Below are positions 1-8,080 of a stretch of 64,000 bases of DNA, in pieces; positions within the stretch are counted from its first letter, which is position 1, and the number at the start of each line of letters is the position of its first letter. Under the pieces are notes generated by a model. That model saw nothing but the letters and a program-made list of their open reading frames with translations, searched no databases and was not told the origin of the DNA. The position numbers and the translations under genes are program-made. Source of the DNA: Thermostichus lividus PCC 6715 (GTDB lineage: Bacteria > Cyanobacteriota > Cyanobacteriia > Thermosynechococcales > Thermosynechococcaceae); assembly GCF_002754935.1 (NCBI RefSeq), contig NZ_CP018092.1:2108001-2172000 (forward strand), written 5' to 3'.

Positions 1-741
1 CTGTACCTCAGTGCCCTGAATGTCTAACTGAACTCGACCGTAGAGGGCATCCCGCTGCACCTGCTGATAGGTTTGCAAGCTACCCACATCGCACCAATAG
101 GCATCGGTAATGTACCCGTACATGGGCACGTCTGCCTGGAGCAACAGGGGAAACAAATCTCGAGAAAAGTCCCGCTCTGTCCCGCCGCTGAGATAGTCCA
201 TCACGGTTGGACTGAGCAGGTACATACCGGTGTTGACAGTATCTGTAAAGACTTCCCCCGCTGAGGGCTTCTCGAGAAAGCGGCGAATCCGCCCCTCCTC
301 ATCCGTAAAGACAATCCCGAATTCCTTGGGATTGGACACTCGAGCTAAGATCAAGGTAACGGGAGCACGGTGTTGGTGGTGAAAGCGAATGGCCTCGCTG
401 AGGTTCACATCCGTAATGCTGTCGCCACTGACCACCAAGAAGGGATCCGCCAGCAGGTGGGCAATATTTTTCACAGAGCCAGCGGTACCAAGGGGCTGCT
501 CTTCCTCAACCACATAGCTCAGGTGCACCCCAAACTCACTGCCATCCCCAAAATAATCGCGCACAACATCAGGGAGATAGTGCAGGGTCATCACCACATC
601 ATCTAGGCCGTGGCTGCGCAGCAGATTGAGAATGTGCTCTGCAATAGGACGATTGACCACTGGCACCATTGGCTTGGGCAAGTCGCAAGTGAGGGGGCGC
701 AGCCGTGTACCACTGCCTCCAGCCATGAGGACGACGCGCAA
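1..741 (-). CDS. Sugar-nucleotide pyrophosphorylase (mannose-1-phosphate guanylyltransferase family), C-terminus cut by window edge
   Basis: The visible 247 residues are the N-terminal NTP-transferase domain. The signature MAGGSGTRLRPLT and the following KPMVP lie at the very start, and VVSGDSITD supplies the metal-binding Asp region. Enzymes of this family make NDP-sugars (GDP-mannose or similar) for polysaccharide and glycan synthesis in the cytosol. Cyanobacterial members often continue into a phosphomannomutase-like half, but that part would lie left of the window and cannot be seen. The best start is TTG at 741, because a strong AAGGAGGTGA Shine-Dalgarno sits 5 nt before it and it gives MRVVLMAGGSG; GTG at 747 overlaps that Shine-Dalgarno and ATG at 726 would drop conserved residues. 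The gene is divergent from hrcA. Family is secure; the exact sugar is inferred. Confidence 0.85.
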   Translation of the reverse strand, partial: MRVVLMAGGSGTRLRPLTCDLPKPMVPVVNRPIAEHILNLLRSHGLDDVVMTLHYLPDVVRDYFGDGSEFGVHLSYVVEEEQPLGTAGSVKNIAHLLADPFLVVSGDSITDVNLSEAIRFHHQHRAPVTLILARVSNPKEFGIVFTDEEGRIRRFLEKPSAGEVFTDTVNTGMYLLSPTVMDYLSGGTERDFSRDLFPLLLQADVPMYGYITDAYWCDVGSLQTYQQVQRDALYGRVQLDIQGTEVQ

Positions 742-943
742 CTTCACCTCCTTCCGCTGTGTCTTGACGGGTATCCTTACTTTCTAGTCTAGGGGACACC
801 CTAGGGGCAACTAGACCCCAGACCTAAGATTGCAATGATTATTTAGATGCGGCACCTGTAGGATTTTGCATTGCTGAATCAGCGTTCACTGGTTTATAGA
901 TAAAAGGAAGCACGGACGATCAACGTTAGGGATGTGTGGGGTT

Positions 944-2014
944 ATGACGATTGAACTGAACGATCGCCAGAAGCAAATTCTTGGTGCCACCATCAACCAC
1001 TACATTGCAACGGCAGAACCCGTTGGCTCTAAGGCGATCGCCACCGAATATAACCTTAAGGTTAGCCCCGCCACGGTGCGCAATATTATGCTGCTGCTAG
1101 AACGCAGTGGCCTGCTTTACCAACCCCACACCTCCGCCGGCCGTGTTCCCTCGGACTCTGGCTACCGTCTCTACGTTGATGAGTTAGTTCAGCCTATCCC
1201 CGATGTGGCGCAAAAAGCTGAGTCCCTCTTGGCCGAGCAGTTTTTGTGGGGGCGCTATCGCTTGGAAGTAATTTTGCGTCAAGCTGCTCAACTGTTATCT
1301 GATCTGAGTGGATACATTACATTAATTTCCTTGCCCAACAGTCTAGAGCGGCGCATCCGTTTAATTCAACTGGTGGCGCTGGATGCGCAACAGGTGATGG
1401 TTATCCTAGTGCTGGATAGCTATGAAACCCAATCGGCAGTCATTTCCTTGCCCAGTGAACCGCAAGAGATTGACCTGCGGGATCGGACATTGCAGGTGTT
1501 AACAAATTTTTTGAACCATCAATTGCGGGGGCGATCGCTAGTTGATTTAACGCTCATTGACTGGCAGCAATTAGACCTTGACTTTCAGGACTATGGCCAA
1601 AACCTCCAGTCCCTGTTTCAACAACTGAGCCAACGCTATGCCCAAGAAGGCACCTCCCTTGTGGTCAGTGGTCTTGCCGATGTGTTGCAGCAACCGGAAT
1701 TCTCGCAGGTGGAACAAGTGCAAATGCTCTTGCACCTCCTTGAGGATCAGCAGGATCAGCTCACTCCTTTGATCAGCCCCGATCACACCGCCTCTTCCCA
1801 AGTGCAAATTCGCATTGGCACTGAAAATGCCCTTGCGCCAATGCACTGCTGCACCTTGGTCTATTCCTGCTACTGCTGCAGGAACGCCCCCGTTGGCACG
1901 ATTGGTATTCTTGGGCCAACACGCATGTCCTACGCTCGTATCATTCCCTTGGTGGCCACGGCTGCCGATTACCTTTCCGAGCAGGTCAGCCGTTCCTATG
2001 CCGTCTCAGGATAG
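944..2014 (+). CDS. hrcA: Heat-inducible transcription repressor HrcA
   Basis: HrcA represses groESL and other chaperone operons by binding CIRCE inverted repeats. The protein has an N-terminal winged-helix domain (about residues 1-80; motifs ATVRNIM and TSAGRVPSD are typical), a GAF-like middle and a C-terminal segment ending in NAPVGTIGILGPTRMSY, a conserved HrcA block. I choose ATG at 944, giving MTIELNDRQKQIL; ATG at 932 adds four residues. Length (356 aa) fits the family. No CIRCE element is visible upstream or elsewhere in this window, so its targets lie outside. The stop is followed 37 nt later by the ycf23 start on the same strand, suggesting co-transcription. Confidence 0.93.
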   Translation: MTIELNDRQKQILGATINHYIATAEPVGSKAIATEYNLKVSPATVRNIMLLLERSGLLYQPHTSAGRVPSDSGYRLYVDELVQPIPDVAQKAESLLAEQFLWGRYRLEVILRQAAQLLSDLSGYITLISLPNSLERRIRLIQLVALDAQQVMVILVLDSYETQSAVISLPSEPQEIDLRDRTLQVLTNFLNHQLRGRSLVDLTLIDWQQLDLDFQDYGQNLQSLFQQLSQRYAQEGTSLVVSGLADVLQQPEFSQVEQVQMLLHLLEDQQDQLTPLISPDHTASSQVQIRIGTENALAPMHCCTLVYSCYCCRNAPVGTIGILGPTRMSYARIIPLVATAADYLSEQVSRSYAVSG

Positions 2015-2051
2015 GATAGAACAACGACTATTATTTGGAAGTTTCAAGTTT

Positions 2052-2792
2052 ATGCTGCATCCGCGTTTAGCTGCTGCATTTGCCCAGCGCTCAGTACTGA
2101 AGATCATTAGTGGCCTCAACAATTTTGATGGCGATCGCGTTCGTGCGGTGGTCACCGCCGCAGAGCATGGCGGAGCCACATTGGTGGATATTGCTGCTGA
2201 TCCAGATCTCGTGCGGATTGCCCAAGAGGTTACCACGCTGCCCATTTGTGTGTCTGCGGTGGATCCGTGCCTGCTGGTGAAGGCAGTTGCAGCAGGTGCA
2301 GATCTCGTAGAAATTGGCAACTACGATAGTTTTTATGCCCAAGGCCGTGTCTTCAGTGCCACGGAAGTTCTTGAACTGACCCGGCAAACCCGTTCCTTGC
2401 TGCCTCAAATTATGCTCTCGGTGACAGTGCCCCACACTTTGCCGCTGGATGAACAGGTAACCCTAGCGGAATCCTTAGTAGAGGCGGGCGCGGATGTCAT
2501 CCAAACGGAGGGGGGAACGAGCAGTCAACCGCGCCATAGTGGCACTCTAGGTCTAATTGAAAAGGCTGCTCCGACCCTTGCGGCGGCCTACGAAATCTCT
2601 CAGGCCGTCTCCATTCCCGTTCTCTGTGCGTCTGGCTTGTCAGCTGTCACCATTCCCTTGGCGATCGCCAGTGGTGCTGCTGGGGTTGGCGTTGGCTCGG
2701 CGGTGAACCAACTCAACAGCGAAGTCGCCATGATTGCCAGTGTCCGTGCCCTAGCGGACGCCCTTCATCGCGCTGTGGCCGTTGCCCCCTAA
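2052..2792 (+). CDS. ycf23: Ycf23 / DUF561 family protein
   Basis: A 246-residue TIM-barrel-like protein of the DUF561/Ycf23 family, conserved in cyanobacteria and red-algal plastids. Family marks are VLKIISGLNNFD near the N-terminus, GADLVEIGNYDSFY in the middle and a phosphate-binding-like GAAGVGVGSAVN near the C-terminus. The biochemical role is not established. ATG at 2052 is chosen because it has a GGAAG motif upstream and starts just before the conserved domain; a longer frame reaches back into hrcA but that extension is antisense-free shadow sequence. It lies downstream of hrcA and 15 nt before the next gene, so the three probably form one transcript. Confidence 0.85.
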   Translation: MLHPRLAAAFAQRSVLKIISGLNNFDGDRVRAVVTAAEHGGATLVDIAADPDLVRIAQEVTTLPICVSAVDPCLLVKAVAAGADLVEIGNYDSFYAQGRVFSATEVLELTRQTRSLLPQIMLSVTVPHTLPLDEQVTLAESLVEAGADVIQTEGGTSSQPRHSGTLGLIEKAAPTLAAAYEISQAVSIPVLCASGLSAVTIPLAIASGAAGVGVGSAVNQLNSEVAMIASVRALADALHRAVAVAP

Positions 2793-2807
2793 CACTCCCT
2801 AGCAGCA

Positions 2808-3805
2808 GTGGTCAAGCCCTCCCGTTTGGCGCTCAACTGTGCGGAACGCCTGTTTGAGGCTGCTGCCGAACGGGAACGCTTTTTGGCAGCATTGTTCATC
2901 CCTCAGCCCTTACCGCCAGCGATCCTCTGGCGCCAGGATCCCCCTACCCCCTCGCCGTTTCCAGTCCTTCCTCCTCTCCCTTGGCAACCCCCATGGGTGA
3001 GCCGACTGGCCGTGGGCACTCGGGCGGGGCAACATCCACTCCACCAAGCAGGTGCCTACTACTGCCTAGATAGCTCCTCCGTTTTTGCGGCTGTTCCCCT
3101 CCTTTCCTTGCCCCCCTCCCCTAGCCTGATCATTGATGTTTGTGCAGCGCCGGGAGGCAAAAGTCTATTGGCATGGCGCGCCCTCAAGCCCGATTACTTA
3201 CTTTGCAATGAAGCAATCCCTAAGCGCCTAGGGATGTTAATTAGTAACCTCAAACGCTGTCGTGTTCATCCAGTGGGGGTCACCTGCTGTGATAGTGCCG
3301 ATTTAGCAGCAACCCTGCCTCAGACGGCTGAGGTGGTGATCGTCGATGCCCCGTGTTCCGGCCAGTCCCTGCTAGCCAAAGGCCAGACCGCTGAGGGCTG
3401 TTTCCATCCCCTGACCCTGCGCCATAATCAACGCCGTCAAAAACGAATTCTGGCGGCAGCGGCGGCGTTGGTGCGCCCCCAAGGCTGGCTCCTCTACAGC
3501 ACCTGTACCTTTAGTCGCGAAGAAAACGAAGAGGTGGCCAAGTGGTTTAGTGCCAAGTATCCCCAATTTATCCCCAGACTGTTCCCCAACTGGCTGCCTA
3601 TCAGTCTCACCTAAGTGAGTTGCCTTGCTATCGCCTCTGGCCGCAGCAGCAGGAAGGCGCAGGAGCCTTTACCATCCTGTGGCAGCATCAAGGCGAGGGA
3701 GAGCCAACTCCAATGCCCGAACTGAGCAACTGGTTGTGTTGGCAAGCTACAACTGATGCGGTCGAGGCCGCTGACCCGTCTGCCGCCAGTGCAGATAATC
3801 CTTGA
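2808..3805 (+). CDS. NSUN/RsmB-type RNA cytosine-C5 methyltransferase, C-terminus in a shifted frame
   Basis: The protein is a SAM-dependent methyltransferase of the Fmu/Sun/RsmB/RsmF group, which makes m5C in rRNA or tRNA. The SAM-binding motif DVCAAPGGKSLLAW and the two catalytic-cysteine motifs VDAPCSGQ and YSTCTFSREENEE are intact. GTG at 2808 is the start. The frame ends at 3612-3614, but the usual C-terminal block (CYRLWPQQQEGAGAF) continues in the next frame to a TGA at 3803-3805. Adding one C to the CCCC tract at 3584-3587 joins the two parts into a 332-residue protein. This is either a sequencing/assembly error or a true one-base deletion; the truncated 268-residue form would still hold both cysteines. 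The 3' end overlaps the convergent Nudix gene. Confidence 0.82.
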
Positions 3806-4196
3806 GAATTTGCGCGTGATCAAAGCAAAGGGAAGACGGCAACTGATCAAGGGGTACAATATGCACAGCCTTTGCATCGTCTGCCGCGACGGGCGTACCG
3901 TGGGCTGTGGCAATAAACACTGTACTGAGGGTGTGCTGGCGGGGATCTCGAGCAGGATTTGAGTACACATATAGTAATTCTTGGAGTGTGATCTCAAGGC
4001 TCACTTCTTCACGAGCTTCGCGCTGGGCGGCCACCTCCACCGATTCGCCGTAGTCCACAAAGCCTCCCGGAATAGCCCAACCTAAGGGAGGATAGCGGCG
4101 CTCAATCAGGAGAATGGGTCGCTGGGGATAATCTAACAGTTCAATGATGATGTCAACTGTGGGTGCAGGATTGCGGTACATCGACGAAGGCTTCAT
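3747..4196 (-). CDS. NUDIX hydrolase
   Basis: A single-domain Nudix protein (149 aa from ATG 4196) with the box GGFVDYGESVEVAAQREA followed by REEVSLE; the usual Gly near the end of the box is Ser. Nudix enzymes cleave nucleoside diphosphates linked to another group (ADP-ribose, NADH, oxidised nucleotides). The context WAIPGGFVDYGE resembles ADP-ribose pyrophosphatases, but the substrate is not proven. ATG 4196 gives MKPSSMYRNPAPTVDI; ATG 4181 is also possible, and a frame start at 4235 would overlap the divergent neighbour's start. Only 37 bp separate the two divergent starts. The C-terminal end overlaps the shifted tail of the upstream methyltransferase. Confidence 0.88.
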   Translation of the reverse strand: MKPSSMYRNPAPTVDIIIELLDYPQRPILLIERRYPPLGWAIPGGFVDYGESVEVAAQREAREEVSLEITLQELLYVYSNPARDPRQHTLSTVFIATAHGTPVAADDAKAVHIVPLDQLPSSLCFDHAQILKDYLHWRQTGQRPRPHQL

Positions 4197-4233
4197 GGTA
4201 CGGTAGCAAGGATAGGGTAACGCAACAGGGGAC

Positions 4234-5577
4234 ATGGCGGCAGAACAGGATATTGTTGTTCTCAGTAATGGCCCCGGGGAGTTGGCAACGTGGGTGTATC
4301 CCTACGTTACGGCTCTGCGGCAGGAGGCTACAGATCAGGTTCGCATCTCGGTCGTAATGGTGCCCTGTCCCCATGCCAGTGGCCGCGAGGCGGACATTGC
4401 CCGCCGCTATCCTGGGGTGGATCGGGTGTTGCCGGTGCAAGAATTTTGGCGATTATTGTGCACCAAAACGACCTCTAGCGGTTGGGACTGGCTCCCTCAC
4501 GGGGTTGTGGTTTTTCTAGGCGGCGATCAACTGTTTGCGGTGCTGCTGGCGAAACGCTTAGGCTATCGCTGTATTCTCTACTGTGAATGGCAGGCGCGTT
4601 GGCACCGCTGGGTCGATGTGATTGCTCTGCGCCGTCCGCTGCCGCTGCCACCAACCCGTGCCCATGTGGCGGTTATTGGAGATCTGATGACCGATGTGCA
4701 AACCCTTGGGCGTGGGGAGCAACCGCAGGTGCACCAAGACTTGGGCATAGCAGCCGACACACCGTTGGTTGCACTGATGGCGGGGTCAAAGCCAAATAAG
4801 CTCAAACTGGGGGTGCCCCTCTGCTTGGCGATCGCCGATCATTTAGCCACGGTGAACCCGCCTGTTGCATGTGTCATTCCTGTGGCGCCCACCCTCACCC
4901 TCGAGACCTTGGGTCGCTATGCTGACCCGCAGCATAACCCCGATCTAAAGCACATTGCTGGCACAACGGCTCAACTGCAGCAACCACTAGAGGGCATTCC
5001 CTACCTTGAAACTCCCAAGGGCACCAAGGTGTATTTGTGGCAGCAATTACCCAATTATCCGCTGCTGCGCCAAGTGGCGATCGCCGTCACAACCGTTGGT
5101 GCCAACACTGCTGAGCTAGCGGCCTTAAATGTGCCCATGATCGTGCTCCTGCCTGCACAACAACTGCGGGTACAGCGGGCGCATCCTTGGGATGGATTGG
5201 CGGGGTTACTGGTGGCGCTGCCTGCCATTGGTCGGCACTGGACCGCCTTGGTGTTTTGGGCATTAGTGGCCAAAGGGTTAGGTTGGCGGCAGTTCTGGCA
5301 ACTCCTTCAAGCCCCAGAGATGGATTGGCAACTGGTCAAGCAAGGCTTGGGCTACAAAGCGTGGCCAAACCTGTGGGCACAGCAAGAAATCGTACCGGAG
5401 CTCGTCGGCCCCCTTGATCCCCACGCAGTGGCACAGCAGATTCTTTACTACTTAGAGCATCCCCAAGACTTGGTTGCCATGAAAGCGGCATTACAGAACG
5501 TCGTAGGAGACCCTGGAGCAGCAGCAAAGCTAGTGGACTTAACGTTAAAGATTGCAGACAAGGGACATCGCCTCTAG
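4234..5577 (+). CDS. LpxB-like glycosyltransferase (lipid-A-disaccharide synthase-related)
   Basis: A 447-residue protein with the GT-B fold features of lipid-A-disaccharide synthase relatives: an N-terminal IVVLSNGPGELATWVYPYV loop, VALMAGSKPNKLKLG at the start of the second domain, and VTTVGANTAELAALNVPMIVLLP, the donor-binding GTNTAE-like motif. Such proteins are widespread in cyanobacteria beside or instead of classical LpxB; the acceptor is unknown. The start MAAEQDIVVLSNGPGE is fixed by the conserved glycine loop. A second, different LpxB-related protein is encoded at 55646-56839, and lpxD at 21691-22707, so outer-membrane lipid genes are scattered here. The gene is divergent from the Nudix gene and convergent with nfeD. 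Confidence 0.82.
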   Translation: MAAEQDIVVLSNGPGELATWVYPYVTALRQEATDQVRISVVMVPCPHASGREADIARRYPGVDRVLPVQEFWRLLCTKTTSSGWDWLPHGVVVFLGGDQLFAVLLAKRLGYRCILYCEWQARWHRWVDVIALRRPLPLPPTRAHVAVIGDLMTDVQTLGRGEQPQVHQDLGIAADTPLVALMAGSKPNKLKLGVPLCLAIADHLATVNPPVACVIPVAPTLTLETLGRYADPQHNPDLKHIAGTTAQLQQPLEGIPYLETPKGTKVYLWQQLPNYPLLRQVAIAVTTVGANTAELAALNVPMIVLLPAQQLRVQRAHPWDGLAGLLVALPAIGRHWTALVFWALVAKGLGWRQFWQLLQAPEMDWQLVKQGLGYKAWPNLWAQQEIVPELVGPLDPHAVAQQILYYLEHPQDLVAMKAALQNVVGDPGAAAKLVDLTLKIADKGHRL

Positions 5578-5617
5578 CGCATTGTTACCACTACAGGACT
5601 ACCCCTTGGGGAGTTCA

Positions 5618-6046
5618 TCATGAAATGGTGTCTTCGGGCACCACAATGAGGGTCGTGCCTTGGCGGCCAATAACAATCACTCGCTGATTCTCGGCGATCG
5701 CCAGATGGGGATCATCACACCGCGCTTGCCACGAAATGCCATCGTAAAGTACCCGCCCTGTTTCCCCCGGCAAAATTTGGCTAATCGTTTGTGCTTCAGC
5801 CCCCTCTTTGAGAATTGGGGCAGTGCGTTTCGGCTGATAGCGGCGCATTAGGAAGACCACCACCACCGATAGCAGAATCCAGAGCACCACCTGTAGGGGA
5901 AAACTGGGAATTAGAAACGAGGTGAAGGCCACAATCAATGCACTGATGCCGAGGGTGGCTTCCACAAAAGCGGTGGGCAGAAAAAACTCCATCAAAAAGA
6001 GAATGACTGCCGCAATACACCAGATCCAGAAGGGTGACAGCGCCAT
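5618..6046 (-). CDS. NfeD family membrane protein
   Basis: A 142-residue protein with an N-terminal hydrophobic region of three to four helices (FWIWCIAAVILFLMEFFLP, then two more by residue 70) followed by a small C-terminal OB-fold-like domain (about 80-140; GETGRVLYDGISWQA, NQRVIVIGRQGTTLIV). This is the short NfeD form, usually linked to SPFH/stomatin proteins or membrane quality control. No SPFH gene is visible beside it. The ATG at 6046 is preferred over GTG 6049. It is convergent with the LpxB-like gene, 40 bp apart, with no clear terminator between them. Confidence 0.85.
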   Translation of the reverse strand: MALSPFWIWCIAAVILFLMEFFLPTAFVEATLGISALIVAFTSFLIPSFPLQVVLWILLSVVVVFLMRRYQPKRTAPILKEGAEAQTISQILPGETGRVLYDGISWQARCDDPHLAIAENQRVIVIGRQGTTLIVVPEDTIS

Positions 6047-6187
6047 CACTATCGTTACTCTTGCAAGCCCAAAGTTTCATTTCAACCATAGCTTAAGATG
6101 GCCGCCATGGTCGGAACTGAACCCAGCCGTGTGGCGTCAGGTAACCTACGCTGAAAAGACACCACGTCTGTCAGTATGTAATTAATC

Positions 6188-6577
6188 ATGAAATCCACGC
6201 GAGTAATCATAATGACTAACTTTTTTGTGCCACTGTTGGTGGGAATACTGACCTTGGGAGTGCTGGCCACATGGCTTTGGCGACCCGGTACGCCCCCTGT
6301 ATCCCAGAACGATCGCACCGACACGACTCACCTGATGGCCGATGCGCCCCCCCGGATGATGAGGGCACACCACCCCGCCGCGGATAAGCTAGGATCCCCC
6401 GAATGGGTTCTAAGGCAGACCAGTGCTGGGACGAATGTGGTCGGTAAGTCAGCGGTTTCAGCGGGGATTTTTCGCCTTTGGTCGTGGCTTACGCTTTATT
6501 GCCCGCCATCGTTTGTGGGCCTACCTCCTGCTACCGGCGATCGTGAGTTTTTTACTGGGCACAGCCTTGATTATTAG
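6188..6577 (+). CDS. Possible small membrane protein, unrecognised
   Basis: An open frame with one clear hydrophobic helix near the N-terminus (FVPLLVGILTLGVLATWLW) followed by a polar tail. An internal ATG at 6212 gives MTNFFVPLLVG and is the more natural start. The last 50 residues lie out of frame over the start of the EI24 gene and have no protein-like character, so either the true protein is shorter or the frame is broken before its end. I recognise no family. Position directly upstream of the EI24 gene on the same strand is the only contextual support. Confidence 0.3.
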   Translation: MKSTRVIIMTNFFVPLLVGILTLGVLATWLWRPGTPPVSQNDRTDTTHLMADAPPRMMRAHHPAADKLGSPEWVLRQTSAGTNVVGKSAVSAGIFRLWSWLTLYCPPSFVGLPPATGDREFFTGHSLDY

Positions 6578-7193
6578 CGCTTTCGTGGCGGTGCAAACCC
6601 TTGGGGAACAATGGGTAGTGGTGCCCTTGGGGTCATGGCAGTGGCTCTACGATGCGGTTGTGGATGTGGTCGCCGTGGCGATCGCTCTCTTTTTGGCACT
6701 AATTGGCTACCAAACCCTCATTCCATTGGTGGTGATTCCCTTCTTGGGCCCACTTCTCAATCGTGTAGAGAAAATTACAACCGGCCATACCATTGAGGTG
6801 GGTTGGCGGCGAGACCTCTTCAATACCATTGTGGGCGGCTGGTTTGCCCTGCGGGACGCACTTGTGCAACTGGTTTGTTTACTACTGTCGTTCCTGTGTG
6901 GCCCACTGCAACCCATCGTAATGGTGCTAGTCAATAGCTACTTCTTTGGGCGAGGGAGTTTTGATTATCCGCTGGAAAAGCACAGTAGAACCCTTAAGGA
7001 ACGCCAAGTTTTAACCCGAGCCTACACCCCAGAAATCTACGGCCTTGGTTTGGCACAGTGTCTGGGTCTATTGGTTCCCCTTGCAGGAATGGTGCTCGTG
7101 CCCGCAGTGGGGGTGGTTGCCGCCGCCCTCTTAATTCAAGAGCGAGACCCCAACACCGCCCTGTCAGTCTCCCCTGCGCTGCCTCAGCGTTAA
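6423..7193 (+). CDS. EI24 domain (CysZ-like) membrane protein
   Basis: A 256-residue integral membrane protein of the EI24/CysZ/DUF540 superfamily. Visible helices lie at about residues 30-55 ([20 protein letters not shown]), 75-105, 145-170 and 205-235, with the family's [14 protein letters not shown] start and [15 protein letters not shown] block between them. CysZ proteins move sulfate, but cyanobacterial members have no proven substrate and no cys genes are nearby. The start may be GTG 6423 (AAGG 7 nt upstream) or ATG 6435. It overlaps the doubtful small frame at 6188-6577 and lies upstream of rpiA. Confidence 0.8.
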   Translation: MLGRMWSVSQRFQRGFFAFGRGLRFIARHRLWAYLLLPAIVSFLLGTALIISAFVAVQTLGEQWVVVPLGSWQWLYDAVVDVVAVAIALFLALIGYQTLIPLVVIPFLGPLLNRVEKITTGHTIEVGWRRDLFNTIVGGWFALRDALVQLVCLLLSFLCGPLQPIVMVLVNSYFFGRGSFDYPLEKHSRTLKERQVLTRAYTPEIYGLGLAQCLGLLVPLAGMVLVPAVGVVAAALLIQERDPNTALSVSPALPQR

Positions 7194-7330
7194 CGTTGCC
7201 TGAGTGCGGGAGAGGTCAAGGTACCGTTGAACAGTTCTCGCGAAGTTCCCAAGCCATCATACCGGAGCATCGGTTATGCCCTGCTCCACTATGCTATTGT
7301 GCTGTTTGGGAAATGTATGGGAGCTTGGGC

Positions 7331-8038
7331 ATGAGTCAAGACGCCGTTAAACAAATGAAGCAAGCGGTGGCCAAAGCGGCTGCGGATCGCGTCCAGTCGG
7401 GCATGGTGGTGGGGCTAGGTACGGGTTCAACCACTGCCTTTGTGATTGAATTCTTGGGCGATCGCCTGCGCAACGGCGAGCTGAGCAATATTCGCGGTGT
7501 GCCCACCTCCTTTCAAGCCTCGGTACTGGCAAAGCAGTACGGTATCCCCCTCGTCACCCTCGATGATGTCACTAAAATTGATGTTGCCATTGACGGTGCG
7601 GATGAAGTAGATCCAGCTAAAAACTTAATCAAAGGGGGGGGTGCCGCTCATACCCGCGAGAAAATTGTTGACTCGCTGGCGGATCAATTCCTTGTGGTCG
7701 TGGATAGCAGCAAACTTGTAGAACGGCTTGGTTCAACATTTCCAGTTCCTGTCGAGGTCTTGCCCCTTGCCCTGAGTCCTGTTAGCCGTGCCTTAACCGC
7801 CTTGGGAGGCAAACCAGAACTGCGCATGGGGGTTAAGAAAGATGGGCCTGTGATTACTGACCAAGGTAACTTTGTATTAGACGTAACCTTTGCCGAGATT
7901 GCGGATGCCGCAGCCCTAGAAAAGACGATCAACAATATTCCTGGGGTGCTTGAAAATGGTCTCTTTGTCAATGTGGCCGATGTCGTTCTGGTGGGTGAAC
8001 TTGTAGAGGGGCAGCCTCGTGTTCGCGAAGTAGTCTAG
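7331..8038 (+). CDS. rpiA: Ribose-5-phosphate isomerase A
   Basis: RpiA interconverts ribose-5-phosphate and ribulose-5-phosphate in the Calvin cycle and pentose phosphate pathway. The 235-residue protein contains [13 protein letters not shown] (phosphate loop), IDGADEVDP with the catalytic Asp residues, and [12 protein letters not shown] with the catalytic Lys/Glu region. ATG 7331 is chosen since it gives [11 protein letters not shown] and has GGAG upstream; ATG 7313 would add six residues. The frame runs open far upstream but that part overlaps the EI24 gene and is not protein-like. A 138-bp gap separates it from the EI24 gene, and dnaG follows 42 bp later. Confidence 0.96.
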   Translation: MSQDAVKQMKQAVAKAAADRVQSGMVVGLGTGSTTAFVIEFLGDRLRNGELSNIRGVPTSFQASVLAKQYGIPLVTLDDVTKIDVAIDGADEVDPAKNLIKGGGAAHTREKIVDSLADQFLVVVDSSKLVERLGSTFPVPVEVLPLALSPVSRALTALGGKPELRMGVKKDGPVITDQGNFVLDVTFAEIADAAALEKTINNIPGVLENGLFVNVADVVLVGELVEGQPRVREVV

Positions 8039-8080
8039 TCTCCCGTCTTCCCCAGTGGGGATCAGCTATCCTGAAAACCT

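Noticed and set aside
741-943. CIRCE operator (TTAGCACTC-N9-GAGTGCTAA) near hrcA
   Set aside because: Looked for upstream of hrcA and clpC; no matching inverted repeat found.
1815-2051. N-terminal extension of the ycf23 frame over the end of hrcA
   Set aside because: The conserved protein begins at ATG 2052; the extension overlaps hrcA in another frame and has no protein character.
7058-7330. N-terminal extension of the rpiA frame into the EI24 gene
   Set aside because: Out-of-frame shadow of the EI24 gene; RpiA normally starts at the [11 protein letters not shown] position.
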